This document shows, in pieces, positions 44,796-61,503 of a stretch of DNA of 64,000 nt (its first letter is position 1; each line of letters opens with the position of its first letter). Below the pieces are notes generated by a model, which saw nothing but the letters and a program-made list of their open reading frames with translations, was not told where the DNA came from and made no database searches. The stretch is taken from NCBI GenBank assembly GCA_001600095.1, contig BCIX01000001.1, forward strand, positions 1,488,001 through 1,552,000. The letters run 5' to 3'. The DNA is from Bullera alba (lineage: Eukaryota > Basidiomycota > Tremellomycetes > Tremellales > Bulleraceae). Made by a program: the position numbers and the translations under genes.

Positions 44796-46692
44796 CTACC
44801 TCGACGTATCGACCGCGAGGGTTGGTCTGGCTTTGTTGTCGAACGGCGAGGACTTTCTTGGTGGAGGCAGAGGCGAGATCTTTCCTCCATACTGATGTCC
44901 ATTTGTATAATCGCTCATGCCGTTCAATCCGCTCACAGAGTTTGAGTGGCTGAGGTATGGCGTGCCGGGTGCGCTGACACTATAGTACCCCGACGAGTTG
45001 CCGGGCGTCGAGGGGATCGAGGTGAAGCTCAATTGACCATTGTTGTTCCCCATCGACCTCAGATCCGTGGCGCTGGGTTTCCGGGATGAATTTGCCGACG
45101 AACCACCGAGGCGAAGGAGGTTGATGACACTGGAAGCGCGCGAAGGGGGTTCGGGTTCGCCCAAGATAGGTGCGGAGGTGGGGATTGGCGAGCCGGGCGC
45201 GACTCCGACTGCTGTCCGCGTGGAGGTAGATGAAGGTGATGGTGCTGGAGCGTTGTACATGAACGTGGCGGCCAGCACGATCGATGATCCCACCACAAAG
45301 GCGAGAGTAATGGGGTAGGAGAACAGAGCGACCGAGGCAAGGAAGGAGATGATGATGGATAGGGAAGTAGCAAATCCTTTCCTATAGTCAGGAAGATGTC
45401 AGCACGAACCCTGACACCTCTCGGTTCACTCACATGATGTTATCAGAGTACCTGATGACCACAGCAGTGATCAATCCTCCGAAAGTCTGGGTGAGAACAG
45501 TTCCCATGGCCCATCCATTGAAATTGCTAAACTTCCCAATGACTCCTGATATCCAGCTTCCTCCTTTTCCCTCATTCCCCCCGAACAAAATAGGGACCAA
45601 CGCCGGGAGCAGCGAGAAAAAGGACAGTTGGGTGTTCCTCACCCACAAATCGGGTGGGGGCTTGGCGTTGGGGCCGCTGTTGGAGGATTTGAGGATGAAC
45701 TCAAAGTATACACCAGCGAGACCACTGGTGAGACAGGCCATAGTCACGGCAATGAAGCCACGCAGGGGGTGCATGACCCGCTCACTGGACATGATCGATT
45801 CCGTTGGTGTGGATCCTCCATCGGCTCCCTTGGCCATGTGCCCGTTCTGCGTTCCCGTCGATTGGATTTGCACAATTCCCACTCCGATGGCCAGCAGGAT
45901 CAACGCTGCCCACTTGCTCCGCGACAGTCGTTTCCGCAAAAGTAGAACCGAAAAGAAGGCTGTCGTGAGGATCTTCATTTGGTAGGTGACCTGGAATGTG
46001 GCGACATCGAGATTTGTTGCGGCAACGTATTGGAGGTTGTTCTGGATCACATATAGGACGGCAGGGACAGCAAGCTTGTAGCAGTCGGAGGAGAAGACCT
46101 GTCCTGAGAGATTCTTGATACGGGACGAGTGCAAGTATGAGGGCAGGATTTTGGATGTTGGCCGGGTGAGGTGTCGAGAGTCCTTTTCTGTCCAAGACGA
46201 TAGTGGCATGTTGGCCATGTCAACGTCGATTTTCCGTAAAGCGATAATTATCGATACAGATCCTTTCAAGAGTTCGTTCAAAAGCACGGCGGCAGCGGCA
46301 GAGTATGTTTTGTTGGGAGCGGTCGTTATGCGAGAGTAGTGCATGATTATAGTGAGGAATGCGTTTTGAAGGGCCAATGTGAGGAGGCTAAAGCTCGCTC
46401 AGCCATGGCTTTCAGATATTTTCTCTTGCTGCACTCACGAGATCCATTTCAGCTCTATACCCCATATACGGGGCGGTCCACTGGGAGCAGCCGACATGGT
46501 TGTGTTGCTAGTTGAGTACAATGGTTTGTCGTCCACCCTGGGCTCTGCTGATCTGGGATGTTGAGTTCGATTATACGCTGTCGAGGTGACACCCGCTAGC
46601 TGGTGGTGTAGAGCTTGATACGTCGATTGTGGATACACTTGACTGATAAGGCCGCCTGGTGAGATTGGAGGCGAGGCAGCTGCGTTTGACAT
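44796..46692 (-). CDS. nucleotide-sugar (UDP-galactose-type) transporter, SLC35A family
   Basis: Golgi antiporter importing a UDP-sugar in exchange for UMP, feeding lumenal glycosylation. Start MSNAAASPPISPGGLISQVY (46690-46692). Family motifs: 'LLTLALQNAFLTIIMHYSR', 'PAVLYVIQNNLQYVAATNLD', 'ATFQVTYQMKILTTAFFSVL', 'MACLTSGLAGVYFEFILK', 'WVRNTQLSFFSLLPALVPIL' and 'GLITAVVIRYSDNIMKGFAT', all standard for SLC35A1/A2. About ten membrane helices. The C-terminal tail of about 135 residues is Ser/Pro/Gly-rich and ends 'KARPTLAVDTSR', stop 44796-44798. Introns lie near 46380-46440 and 45375-45433. An upstream exon (47073-47284) can be spliced in frame to give a longer N-terminus. UDP-galactose is the likeliest substrate but not provable here. 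Confidence 0.88.
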
Positions 46693-47072
46693 AGCCCTGT
46701 GGGAGTTGGAAGGGGACGATCCAAGGAAGGGGTGAGGGAGAGAAGGCAGACTTGACGTCAGTTAGGACGTGACGCTGCTTGGAAATTGTACGAAGATGTG
46801 GAGAGCGTCAAGGCTGTCGAGTAGTAGCAGGATAGAGACAGTCTGTGAATGGCTTTGACACCGCAGAACAGGCTCGGATCCAGGCAGACAGGATATTGCG
46901 TATAATCATTAAATGATTGAGCTAGCCTGTCTGCCCTCCTTTGCCAATCCATGGAGTCGACTTGGGACGATCAGGAGGTGTTCGGGGGGGTGATACACAA
47001 GGGAGGCCCGGGTCTCGAGTACGACGGTACGGGAATGCAAGCACGTTATGCCTCGTTGGACTTTCTACTCAC

Positions 47073-47284
47073 CTGCTGAGGCGGCGCTTTGGCCGTGTCA
47101 CGCCGACGTCCACACCTCCAGACTTTCCTATGCTCCCGTTCTGACCCTCCCGGTCTTTCTCTCGCATGACCAGTCCCTCATCATCGTCCTCGACAAGCGC
47201 AGCCGACGGTTTCCGCGAGCCCCTTTGAATTGGCGACGCGCTAACAGGAGACGAGGCGTAAGAGCCAGATTGCCGCCGACTCAT
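47073..47284 (-). other. candidate upstream coding exon of the nucleotide-sugar transporter
   Basis: Starts MSRRQSGSYASSPVSASPIQ and ends 'TRPKRRLS' plus AG before a GTGAGT donor. Splicing to the TCCCACAG acceptor ending at 46697 (376-base intron) gives AGG GCT ATG, in frame with the transporter start. No other ATG lies on the minus strand between 47401 and 47700. One tiny upstream frame (Met-Thr-Arg-stop) lies near 47389. Composition is Ser/Arg/Glu-rich, cytosolic. Confidence 0.45.
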
Positions 47285-48485
47285 TGCCAACAGCTTCCAG
47301 TGGTGATGAGCAGAAGGAGTGCTCCAAGCGGGGTCGTAGGGGGTTGAGGCGACGGTAGGATTGGAGGTATTGAGGTTTTCTACCTTGTCATGGATACCAA
47401 TGTGCAACCAGACTTGCTTTTTCCTGGGTACTTTGCCTAGGTGTGAGTTTGTTTTAACGTAAACACCCGGACCGGAGGAATTGTTGGCGGCTAGCGTGTG
47501 GCTGCGACAGTGCCCGGTGCTTGGTCGAGACGGGTGACTTCTTTGGTTTTCGAGTGCTGGGTATGCGTAGCGGTGAGCGAGACAGTAGTCGTGAAGGATA
47601 TCAGTAGCTTTGGGTGTATGAGATGAGTGCTGTCTGTCGGAATGTGTGTGAGAGAGAGTTGGAGCAACTACCGAAGAGCAACCTTGGGTTCTTTAGTGAC
47701 GAGTGAAACGTAATTGGTCCGACGGTTAAAACAGGCGACTGCGGAATTTGACTCCAGCTTCTCCTGGCTGGACGACCCACACGCGGCCAGGCGGTGGCGC
47801 TGGGGTCTCCCACTAGCTCACTCCTCCTCGCTGTCGACAAGCGCTCTGACAGTCAGACTGCTGCGCATGAACAGGGAATCGCTTGGCAAGATCTAATCTC
47901 AGTCCGAGCAGGACCTCGGAACATGACATTTGCGGCATTTATCACTTTGATGGAAGTAGCGACGAGCCGACCACTACTCTCCTGTCGCCATCTCCGGTTG
48001 GATATGCACTGGATTCACTTCCAACGCGATGCTTCGATCTGGTTGCTAGTGACTCATCTGCATGCTGGTGAAAGGATCAAGCAGCAGCAGATCACTCTGC
48101 ACTGGGTGCACACTCACAGTGCACTCTGGCTTTGCAGCACGCAGATCAAACATCAATTGATGGCTAGCACTTGCCACGTCATGTAAGAAAAGCCGGGATT
48201 GATACTCATACTTCCGCCTCCCCACCGGCCGGGGATCAGCGGCACGTTTCAATCGTCCGATCCAACTTTTTGGGTCGACCAAGGGGTCATAGAGAGTCGA
48301 TACATAGCAAACGAGCTGCGTATAAAGTCATCAGTGTCTTTATAGGAGAGCGACACACCCATTCAGCTCGAGCCGGATCAAGTTCCCAGAAAAAAAAGCG
48401 CTTGCCTCGGAGAGTCGACCAGGGCCACCGAGTTGAACACTTCGGATCGAACATCAACTTTCATCGACTAGAATACTCAGCCAAG
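47285..48485. other. divergent promoter, sugar transporter / MTHFR
   Basis: No convincing gene. On the minus strand a frame stays open from about 47690 to 47069 but has no ATG before 47284, as expected of a leader. A pyrimidine-rich tract (minus strand, 47620-47670) may mark the transporter's start site. On the plus strand 'gtataaag' near 48320 may be the MTHFR TATA element. Confidence 0.45.
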
Positions 48486-50735
48486 ATGAAGATCACGGAG
48501 AAGCTGCAAAAGGCAGAGAGGGAAGGCAGGACGTATTGGAGTTTCGAGTTCTTCCCACCTAGAACAGCTCAGGTGAGCTAAGCTATCCAGCTAACTCGAT
48601 TTCCGGACCGATCTGATCGGAATGTAGGGCCTGCAGAACCTGTATGACAGAATAGAGAGAATGCGGAATCTGGGCCCAGAGTTCATCGACATCACATGGT
48701 AAGTCAGATATAGCGAGCACATCTGCAGGTCGACTAACCTTTACTTTAGGGGTGCGGGAGGTAAAAATGCCGATCTGACATCGAATCTCGTTCAAGTCTG
48801 TCAGGAAACCATCGGGATAGAATGTTGCATGCACCTGTGCTGCACGGAGAGTGAGTGGGGTTCTGAGAGGTGTTGAGATCACAAGCACTTACCACTCTTC
48901 ACGTAGTGCCAGAAGAAAAAGTGAAGTCAGCCTTGGCGGTGCGTTTGAATTGTCGATCAGACGACTGTTGCTAAACACGCCCGCAGGAGGCCAAAGCCCA
49001 TGGATGCCAGAACATTCTTGCGTTACGAGGAGATCCGCCCAATGGACAATCAACGTGGAAACCTACGCCCGGCGGCTTCCACAACGCCATCGATCTCGTC
49101 AAATACATCCATGCCACCTACCCCGGAGAGTTCTGTGTCGCCGTTGCCGGTTTCCCACAAGGCCACCCAGAATCACCAGAGACAGATGAGGGCAAGGAGC
49201 AGGAGATTCAATGGCTGAAACAGAAAGTCGACGCGGGCGCGGATTTCATCTTCACTCAGTTGTTCTACGACGTCGAAATCCTCTTTGACTGGGTCAAGAG
49301 AGTCCGAGCAGCTGGAATCACCGTGCCAATCGTCCCTGGAATCATGCCAATCCAGAACTGGGACAAATTCCAGAAATGGGTCGAGAGAGAACGGGTGGCT
49401 GTCCCCGCGCACTTCTACGAAGCTCTGGAGCCGGTCAGGGGTGATGATGAGAAGGTCAGACAGGTTGGAACGAAGCTGGTCGCGGAGATGTGCAAGAAGA
49501 TCTTGGCAAATCACGAGTGTGGCATCAAGGGATTGCACATCTACACCTTGAACCTGGAAAAGGGCGCTAGGATGTTGTTGGAGGAGCTACAGCTGGAAGG
49601 AAACAGGGAGCAAATCGCCCCTCTACCATGGAGACCATCCCTCACGCCACATCGACGAGGGGAGACGATCCGACCTATATTCTGGGCCAATCGGGTGCAG
49701 AGCTATCTGTCGAGAACGGACGAATGGGACGAATTCCCGAATGGACGATGGGGCGACTCCCGCTCTCCGGCTTATGGCGATCTGGATGGATACCCCGTTT
49801 CCTTGGGGATCAACCAAGCTGAGGCGTTCAACCTATGGGGACACCCTACGACATTCGAAGACATTTGCACCTTGTTTGCAAACTTCTGTAAAGGCTCTTT
49901 GACCAAGTTGCCCTGGTCATCACAACCCCCCGCCAGCGAGACGAGCGTGATCGATCAGCAACTGGCCAAGATGAACGAGATGGGTTATCTCACCATCAAC
50001 TCTCAGCCGGCCGTCGATGGAAAGCGGAGTGACGACAAGGTTCACGGATGGGGTCCTCCTGGAGGTTACGTCTACCAGAAGGTAAGCTTTCCGTCGTCTC
50101 GTAAATGGGTTAGCTGATCGATGCCATAGGCCTACCTCGAGTTCTTCGTCTCTCCTGAACTCCTGAGTCCTCTCATCAGGCGTATCGAGCGGGATCCCAG
50201 GATCACCTACTATGCCGTGAACAAGCAGGGCGATCTGAGGACCAACACGCATAGCGAGGGGCCCAACGCTGTTACGTGGGGTGTCTTCCCGGGCAAGGAG
50301 ATTGTGCAACCCACAATCGTCGAGGCCGTCTCCTTTATTGCATGGAAGTGAGTAGTTTGTCTAGACTTGCGACGGATTTGCTGGTCACAATGCTGACGAT
50401 CTGCCAGGGATGAGGCATTTGAGCTGGGATGTCAATGGGCGACGCTCTACCCCGAGGGTTCACCATCCCGAGCTTTGATCGAGGACGTCATGAACACATC
50501 GTACCTCGTCAATATCGTCGCAAACGACTTCAAGGACGGCGCATACATCTTCGAGCCGTTCCTATTGGACCGAGACGGAACAGCTGCGACTTCGCCGGTC
50601 GCCCAAACGAACAACGGCTTGGTCGACGGCCTCAAGTCTGCGCTCAACGGTGCCAAGGAGGCCATCGGAGGTATCCTGCCTAACGGTGACGGTGCAACTC
50701 AGCCGAATGGCCACGCCGTTCAGCCCTCCGCATGA
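48486..50735 (+). CDS. MET13: methylenetetrahydrofolate reductase
   Basis: FAD enzyme reducing 5,10-methylene-THF to 5-methyl-THF for methionine synthesis, cytosolic. Start MKITEKLQKAEREGRTYWSF. The catalytic barrel shows 'SFEFFPPRTAQ', 'MRNLGPEFIDITWGAGGKNA', 'CCMHLCCTEMPEEKV', 'ILALRGDPPNGQ' and 'DAGADFIFTQLFYDVEILFD' and 'VPIVPGIMPIQNW'. The eukaryotic regulatory domain (AdoMet-binding in most family members) follows, with 'ETIRPIFWANRVQSYLSRT', 'FPNGRWGDSRSPAYGDLDGY' and 'YYAVNKQGDLRTNTHSEGPN' and 'VTWGVFPGKEIVQPTIV'. The extreme C-terminus is a Gly/Asn/Ala-rich tail after 'DGAYIFEPFLLDRDGT', stop 50733-50735. Introns near 48573, 48701, 48850, 48930, 50081 and 50348. Which of the two yeast paralogues (MET12/MET13) it matches best is not decided. 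Confidence 0.95.
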
Positions 50736-51140
50736 TGGATTCTTCTCTCTGTTGCTAAATTTTGATCTTTCTCTCGGTATTTCGAAGTAATTGACACTTT
50801 TATCCCACTTGTACTTGTCCTCAACGGACCAAAGATACGTTCAACTCGTATCCTCATTCCCCTTGACTCCTGCACATATACCCCGCTACAGATACCCACG
50901 GATCCCTTAGACACCTACTTGTATACGGCCAGGAAGGGAACAGTAGACCATTAGACGAAACAAAACGATTAGGGAATCATTGCATTGCAGATCCACCATC
51001 GACGGCCTTCAACACCGTCGTTCTCATGAACATTACTAGCATTTCAACATCCATGCATGCATTGTGAAAGACTGTTTGTGAAGGCTCTACATTGTGATGC
51101 GCCCACACACCTACGCCAACCTCAGTTCCAGCATTGAGGC
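50736..51140. other. intergenic between convergent genes
   Basis: 3' flanks of the MTHFR gene (plus) and PMR1 (minus). No gene seen. Confidence 0.4.
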
Positions 51141-55137
<3,997 letters not shown>

Positions 55138-55551
55138 TACAGGCGAAGGCGGTCAGTGGGCCATGCGGTATTGCCGGGAAAGCTTTGGGGCTGCGTGTCG
55201 GGCCTTATTGGCAAGTCCGGCTCCTGCCAGGTGTGATACCTCTGAGTTGGGTGGCAGAGCCTTGCTGCTTGAGCGATGACCCGACCAGATGTTGTGGACG
55301 CTACACGATGGATGTCTCGGCGCTTTGCATTCGCTAATTTGGTAGTCGCGTCCAACTAATCGCGCACTCGAGAATCTGATTCCGGCCAATCCCACCCTAT
55401 ATTCGACAAGTGTAAGGTGTACTCTGGTGTAACTGCTCGAGCGTCCCGTAGGGAATCATTTCTCGACTTGACAGGGCTCTTGTAGACCATACAGCCTCGC
55501 GTAAACCGTGCATACGATATGTCATATGAACGGAGACCATGCTACTACCCT
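55138..55551. other. PMR1 promoter and eIF3l 3' flank
   Basis: No gene seen; open frames on both strands are short and of mixed composition. Confidence 0.4.
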
Positions 55552-58113
55552 CTATGCCGCGATCCTCACGCGGGGCTTGGGCTGCCACGCGCCCGACTTG
55601 CCCTCTGGCTTGCCGCCAGCGTTGCCCTGGGGCTTTTGTTGTTGTTGCTGCTGCTGTGGTTTTGAAGCTGGTAGGGGTGCGCTTCGGATAGTGTTGAATA
55701 CTCGCTGGGCGTGCTCGGCATTTCTAGTATCAGAGTCAGTCAAAGCACCATCGAGTGGGTATTGATCACGCACCTAATGAAGAAACCGGCGAAACGTCTG
55801 TGCGAAGTTGTCTCCTCAACGTGGACCATTGACTAGGCGAGTGGAGTTTAGCGATTTCCTCAATCTGACAAGACTTCTAACTCACGCCATCGATCGTGAA
55901 ATCTAGGTTGTTCGTAACAATCCTGTCACCGTCCAACATGCTGCTGCTGGCGCTCGTGCTGCTCTCGCCAGCAGAAGCGGAGCCTCGAGCATACGTCCGG
56001 CTAGCAGCCTTGAGGACCATGAGCTGCTCCAGAACCTTCTCCTCGTCATCGCTACCATCTCCCAAGAACGCCGAGAGCTTGACGGCGTCGATCGAGGTGT
56101 ACAATTTGAGCAGGGTTCGGACACCAACAACGCCCTTGACGGCGGCCACGTCGGACAGGAACAGGTCGAGCAGTCTGTGAGTGGCGTCCTGGGGTGGGTT
56201 GGCTGTGTAGGCCTCCAACAACTGTGCATCCTCGTATGGTGGAGGGTTGACCGAGAGGTAGCGAGGCGATGCCGACAGGAATAGCTCCTTGTACGTCTCG
56301 ATGGCCTCGTCACTAGTGATAGTCAGTCAGCATATTCACCAGAGCCGCTCAATGTACTCACCCTCCACGTTGCAGGATAGCCAGCTGGTCTCCGTAGTGC
56401 TCCTTGACTATCGACATGATGCTCTCGTCGCTGGGGCCGGGCGAGAGTGTCGTGCAGATGGCAAGAAGGGCGTACATCCTCTCGCAGGTCTTCGTGATCT
56501 AGGCAAAGTCAGCTCAATGTATTCCCATAGCAACCGTCTGCCCTGATTCACCGATCCGTACTGGTAACTTCTGGTGTGGTACTGCTTCATTCTGATGAAG
56601 AAGATCAGCACCGACACGAACGTCTTGATCGCATCTGGCCATCTTCCAAGAGCCATGTAGGCGCATCCAATCTGCGACAATCAGTCAAGTTTCCAACAGG
56701 TGCATGAATCTTTGCACTCACGTGGTAGTAGGTGGTAACGTGACAAGCGGTAATTCGCGTGAGAAGAGCACCACCACCAAGCTCGACATGCTGCATGGTC
56801 TGAAGAGCCACTATACAGGGTGTCAGTAGAAGTCCAGTCCTTCAGCGCGTCGTGACTCACGCGTTGGGTCACCGAGCAAGACGTGAACTCGCAACAAGCA
56901 GATCAGGGAGAAGTATCCGAGATTCCTGTACAGTGGTTTCGAGCCGTATTCTCCTGCAATCTCGCTGTTGTGGTCGGTCAGCCCCCGTACTATAGTGCCA
57001 AATGATGTACTCACGCAACCTCCTCTGGGGTTTTGCCCTCTTTCTCCGCCTTGAGCTGCTCGTTGATGCCAGACTTCTGGACCAAAGAGTACAGAACGTT
57101 CAGAACACTGTAGCACGACCAGATTTGCTGCGCCTCGCTGAGCATCTCCAACTCCTCTTCCGACTTGTTCTTCGGGTTGGACCGCCATTGAGCGAACGAC
57201 TGGAACTGGTAGACAAACTCGTCGAGCATATCCCATAGCCACTGGATGGGTAGGTCTAGGGGAACGGGCTCCTCCGAGTCTAGCCAAGTAGGCGTCAGCT
57301 TCATAAACCCAATAAGATAGATCGTGCTCACTCAAGAGGTAGTTGAATAGCTCGCAGATGTTCTCGTACGACTGGAATCGGTCATCGATGGTGGGCTGGA
57401 GCTTAGCGTAGACATGTCGGAAGTAGAGCTACGGGCGGGAGGGTCAGTCGTGATCTACTTTTCGGGACCTCCGGCCTCACCTCTCGGTACAGGGTCAAGA
57501 ACACTTGGTCTATTCCAGGTCGTCAGTACACGGATGCCCTTGACCAGTTCTCGCTTGTCTCACCATTCTGGACCAATGGAGAAATGACTTCCGCCTCAGG
57601 CCATTCATTTTGGGAGTAATGGGCCTGGGTAAGCTTGTTCCATCCGGACTCGTACATGTTGAGGATGGTAGCCTGGTCGTTCTCGATGATAGCCTGGTGG
57701 AACAAGACGAGGAACTATCACCGCAAGTAAGCATATGAGTGACTGAAGGGTTGCTGGTTGCCCCGCGTTGACGTGACTTGTGTGATCCAGCAGTCGAACC
57801 CCACTCCAGTTGCGGGACGAAGATAACCATCCTCCACTTCGAAACGTAGTGCACCAAAGTATCGCAATGGAACAATCCTGATCAAGCTGTCACTCACCCT
57901 CTTGACATCTTCGGGCACCATCTCCAGGAGCTGACTCTGCTCGGCATCGTCCCTGTCGTTTCCAGACGCCTGCTGCTCGTACGCATGTCTTTCCAGCTCC
58001 TGCATCCTTCGGTATTCGTCCTCTCCGTTGTTCGAGGTCTGGTACGTTGGGACCGCGAGGGACGACAGAAGCTCATCCTCCTCTGGCTCGTAGAATGCTG
58101 TTGGGTCGGCCAT
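55552..58113 (-). CDS. eif3l: eukaryotic translation initiation factor 3 subunit l
   Basis: PCI-domain subunit of eIF3, which recruits the 43S complex to mRNA. Start [19 protein letters not shown] (58111-58113). The first intron is long (57715-57897, 183 bases) and joins '[11 protein letters not shown]' to '[20 protein letters not shown]'. Diagnostic motifs: '[20 protein letters not shown]', '[19 protein letters not shown]', '[17 protein letters not shown]', '[20 protein letters not shown]' and '[17 protein letters not shown]', all characteristic of eIF3l. The PCI/winged-helix end has '[20 protein letters not shown]' and '[20 protein letters not shown]', then a Gln/Lys/Pro tail ending '[11 protein letters not shown]', stop 55552-55554. 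Eight or more introns. The Gln run near 55640 is a short CAG/CAA repeat. Confidence 0.95.
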
Positions 58114-58439
58114 CTTGTCCGTGAGCCTATTGATAGACGATGTAGACGGTTGTAGCGAGTCGGAAGTGTAGTGTATAGCCAGCCCATGAAACAAAAAGTC
58201 GAAATGAGTTGGAAGGACGGCAAGACGTCGCGCCACATTGCTGCGTCAGGTGGAAATGCCGAAAACGCCGACACTGCCAGACGCTGCCAGGAATCAGGAA
58301 TCAGGATCTATCAGGATGCATCTGGGCTATGGCCATCCGGTCGGTGACTCGGTTGCTTGTGACAGTATAGTGCTCAGTACATGTGTCAAGTCTTAATGCG
58401 TGGTATGATCCGACTCGAGCAACAAGATACAAGCTGTAA
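58114..58439. other. eIF3l promoter and SEY1 3' flank
   Basis: No gene seen. Short repeated units 'aggaatcagg' and 'atcagga' occur near 58288-58318. Confidence 0.4.
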
Positions 58440-61400
58440 TCACTTCTCAAACATCTTCTCCGCGAGCAAATCACCTCTTCGCCTTGCATCCTCGCTCAAG
58501 GATGTGTTGCCCGAAGACGCGGGGACTGGATCTGCCAGCCGTCTCTGTACCTCAGGAACCTCTGAGAATGCCTCTCGAAGCTTGTCCGTGGCAATGCGTT
58601 TGACCTGTAGACTGTATCAGCGGATGCTCATAACTCAGTGGAGCTTTTACTGACCTCTGTGAGAACCGTTCTGGTGACCTGCAAGATGGGTCCTGCGAGA
58701 CCTAGCTGAAGAACGATATACCTGTCTCAATGTCAGCTGATGGTTGGTGATGTCAGCTATAAGCCTTGATGACTCACGCTGAAGCAGCCAAGATGAGTAA
58801 CATGGCGAAATATAGCGGATTGAAAAGCACAGCCATGGCCTCGTTCCAACCCAAGACGACGAGGACACCGTACATCCACAAAGGTATCTGAGCGACGGAA
58901 GACACCATGCTTCGCTTGGCCTCGACAAATGCGGCATCGGCATCACGCTTGAAACGGGACTCGAGCGAGACGAGCTTTGTGGGGGAGAGGAGCGTGTAGG
59001 CAGTTGTCGCGTCGAATGATACTGGGTCGGCGTCGGTGTCGAACGTGGCTTCTGGTTCTGGTAAAGCTGGAAGCGATCCGGTTGGGGCGATAGTTGAGAA
59101 CTGTGGAAGCAAGTCGAGCGTCTAAGCGGTATCGGTACTGGTGCTCAACAGGTTCTGTCACCAGCTCACCTCGTCTTTGGCTTTCTTGAATGCAGACTCG
59201 ATATCGTCCTCTGGCTTCCACACCCGTGGTAACCCTTGCTCGTCATACCTGAAGCGATCCTCGAATGTCGTTCGCAAAGTGTTAAGTATGGTGGCATCGG
59301 ATGTTTGCTCCTCTAGCTTCTTCCGTAGTCCCAGCCAGATCCGCGCTCGCAGTGTCGATAGTGCCGCCGTGTTCTCCTCATCTGTGCAGTTGTAGCCTGG
59401 CAATCCTGTCAGTTGGCCACCTGTTGATGTCAGTATCGGTCTGCAACGCACTCTTCGCTTTGACCAAATAGGCATCTGCACCAGTCTCGGTCGCGGACGT
59501 GTAGGTCTCCAGGATGTCGTCCCACATGGAAGGCTTTGGGTGACTCATGGCGACCTCGACTGGTTCCAAAAGCTGTCGCTTCACGGCTCGCTAACGAGTC
59601 GACGTCGTCAGCCTCGGAGTTCAACTAAGACTCGCTGACTCACCTCTGTCTGGTTGACCAGCTTCTTCGTCTCGTCCGCCCGAAGCTTGTCCGCGATCAA
59701 TTTCAGGTCCTCGTCCACGGAAGAAAGCTCCTGTTCAAACTCCCAATCTGTCTCCTCTATCTTCACCTCTGGTCATGCACGTCAGCGCGGCCAAGACGTT
59801 CCGAGACTATTTACCCACCTCTAGCTCCGACCAAGAAAGCCGAACGAGCCTTTTCTGTCCCTTGCTTGACCACCTCTGCAAAGTCGTATCCAGTCTCCTT
59901 CAGGCCAGCGGTGAGATCCTTTACGTAGGTGGCGGCTACCTGTTTGTGCAGGTTTTTTAACTGTCCGAGGTATATTGGCGATAGAGTCGAGTGTAATGCG
60001 GCTAGAAGATCTTGTCTCTTCCTCTGGTATACACCAGCATGGTACCGCGAGGCGTCTCTGTCGAATTTGCCTGGAGGATCATGTCAGCTCGCCATCTTCG
60101 TGTCGCGATCCGAGACCGACCTAGTGCAGTTGTCAACCAATCTTGCATCATGGCACCAAGTCCAGTCACCACTGTGCCACTCTCAATCGGCTTCCTGATG
60201 ATCTTGGAGCTAACGTTGAAAGCTTCAACGACCACAGCGGCGATCTCATCACATCGGAATTGAGCGAGGAGCTCTTGTTGGGTCGGCAGGTCGAGGTCTT
60301 TGTTGGTGAGAACTTGTTGCTACCACGCGTCAGCCGTCGTCACACCGTCCGAGTATTTGGCCAACCTACCCAGATGCCGTCCATGTAGAACGAGACACCG
60401 TCCGCGGGAATTCTCTTGTGATACGATGGCTGGAAGACATAGTCCTCTCTAGATCTATCCGTGAAACGCTTCCTGAGCTCGAGCACCTCCTGCTCGAACT
60501 TCTCTGGCATGAGCACTTTATGCGGCAGTGCCGAGAAGGACAGGTCAAAGTAGTTCTGTAGCGTGGCATCTGCCAGGTGTGGGGGCTGGTGGACATCAGC
60601 TCTATATCGCGGCTTTACAAGCATCTGCCTACCTTTGACAGACTGGCCCAGATCTTTTCCATATCCTGCGTCAAAGTCGCCGTCAAATTAGACATTGGTG
60701 TCGCTCCGACGTGATCCCGAATAACGAAGAGGATCAAGGTCTTCTCCTGGTGTCTAGAGGTTCAGTCAGGAAGGTACTCTGAAATGTCCAGGCTGGCCTC
60801 ACTTCGGCTTTGTGTCCTCGCCGCCTCCTCCGAACAGCCCCAAATTGACCTCAAAGACGGTCTTGAGCAGACCCATATTCGCACCCTGATACAGTCCAAT
60901 CTGGTGTTCCCTGACGATATCTGGTCAGCTCGAGCTCTAGCCCCTGTCGCACTTGCTCACCAGAGATTGACAATGAGAACTTCGGTACTGGCCAGACTGA
61001 AAAGCGCACTCTTTCGCTCAAAATCCTGATCCTCGCCTCGCTCTCTGCCGTCTGTACCCTCGACGTCCATGACCAACGTCGACGAGTACGCTGAAGGACA
61101 CATCCATATTCCCTTTGTTGTCTGCTGCCTCTTACTCTCGTCCATCACGTCGAACGAGGTACCGAAGAGTCTGTTAAGCAGCGTCGACTTTCCAGTCGAT
61201 TGTGATCCGAATACTGCGACCACATCATACGCGAAGCCTTTGTCCAACATTCCCCATTTCGCGAGGTATGGCGATAGCTCCTTCCTGCGAAGAACGTCAG
61301 ACGCGAACATCTGGCAACGTCGTGATCGGGCAACTTTGCACTCACGTGAACTCCTGATGCTCGTTGACAATCTGCAGTCGGCCCTCTCCTGCTTTGTTGG

Positions 61401-61503
61401 ATTCATGATGGCTCGCAGACGCCCCATTGGTAGGTAGTTGCGTCGTCACGGCCGACACACCGGCTAGGGGGGCGGCGGCTGGTGCGAGTTCTGGCGTTGA
61501 CAT
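58440..61503 (-). CDS. SEY1: Sey1/RHD3-type ER membrane-fusion GTPase
   Basis: Dynamin-like GTPase of the atlastin/Sey1 group that fuses ER tubules. Start [19 protein letters not shown] (61501-61503). G1 '[20 protein letters not shown]', switch region '[10 protein letters not shown]', G3 '[19 protein letters not shown]' and G4-like '[10 protein letters not shown]'. The helical middle includes '[20 protein letters not shown]', '[13 protein letters not shown]' and '[20 protein letters not shown]'. Two closely spaced membrane segments near the end are '[19 protein letters not shown]' and '[20 protein letters not shown]'. The cytosolic tail ends 'LLAEKMFEK', stop 58440-58442. More than ten introns. 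An unresolved base (n) at 61511 lies just upstream of the ATG in the leader, not in the coding sequence. Confidence 0.95.

Noticed and set aside
57715..57897. 183-base first intron of eIF3l as an in-frame optional exon
   Set aside because: The length is a multiple of three and it is open for most of its length, but a TGA in the reading frame lies just before the acceptor, so retention would truncate the protein.
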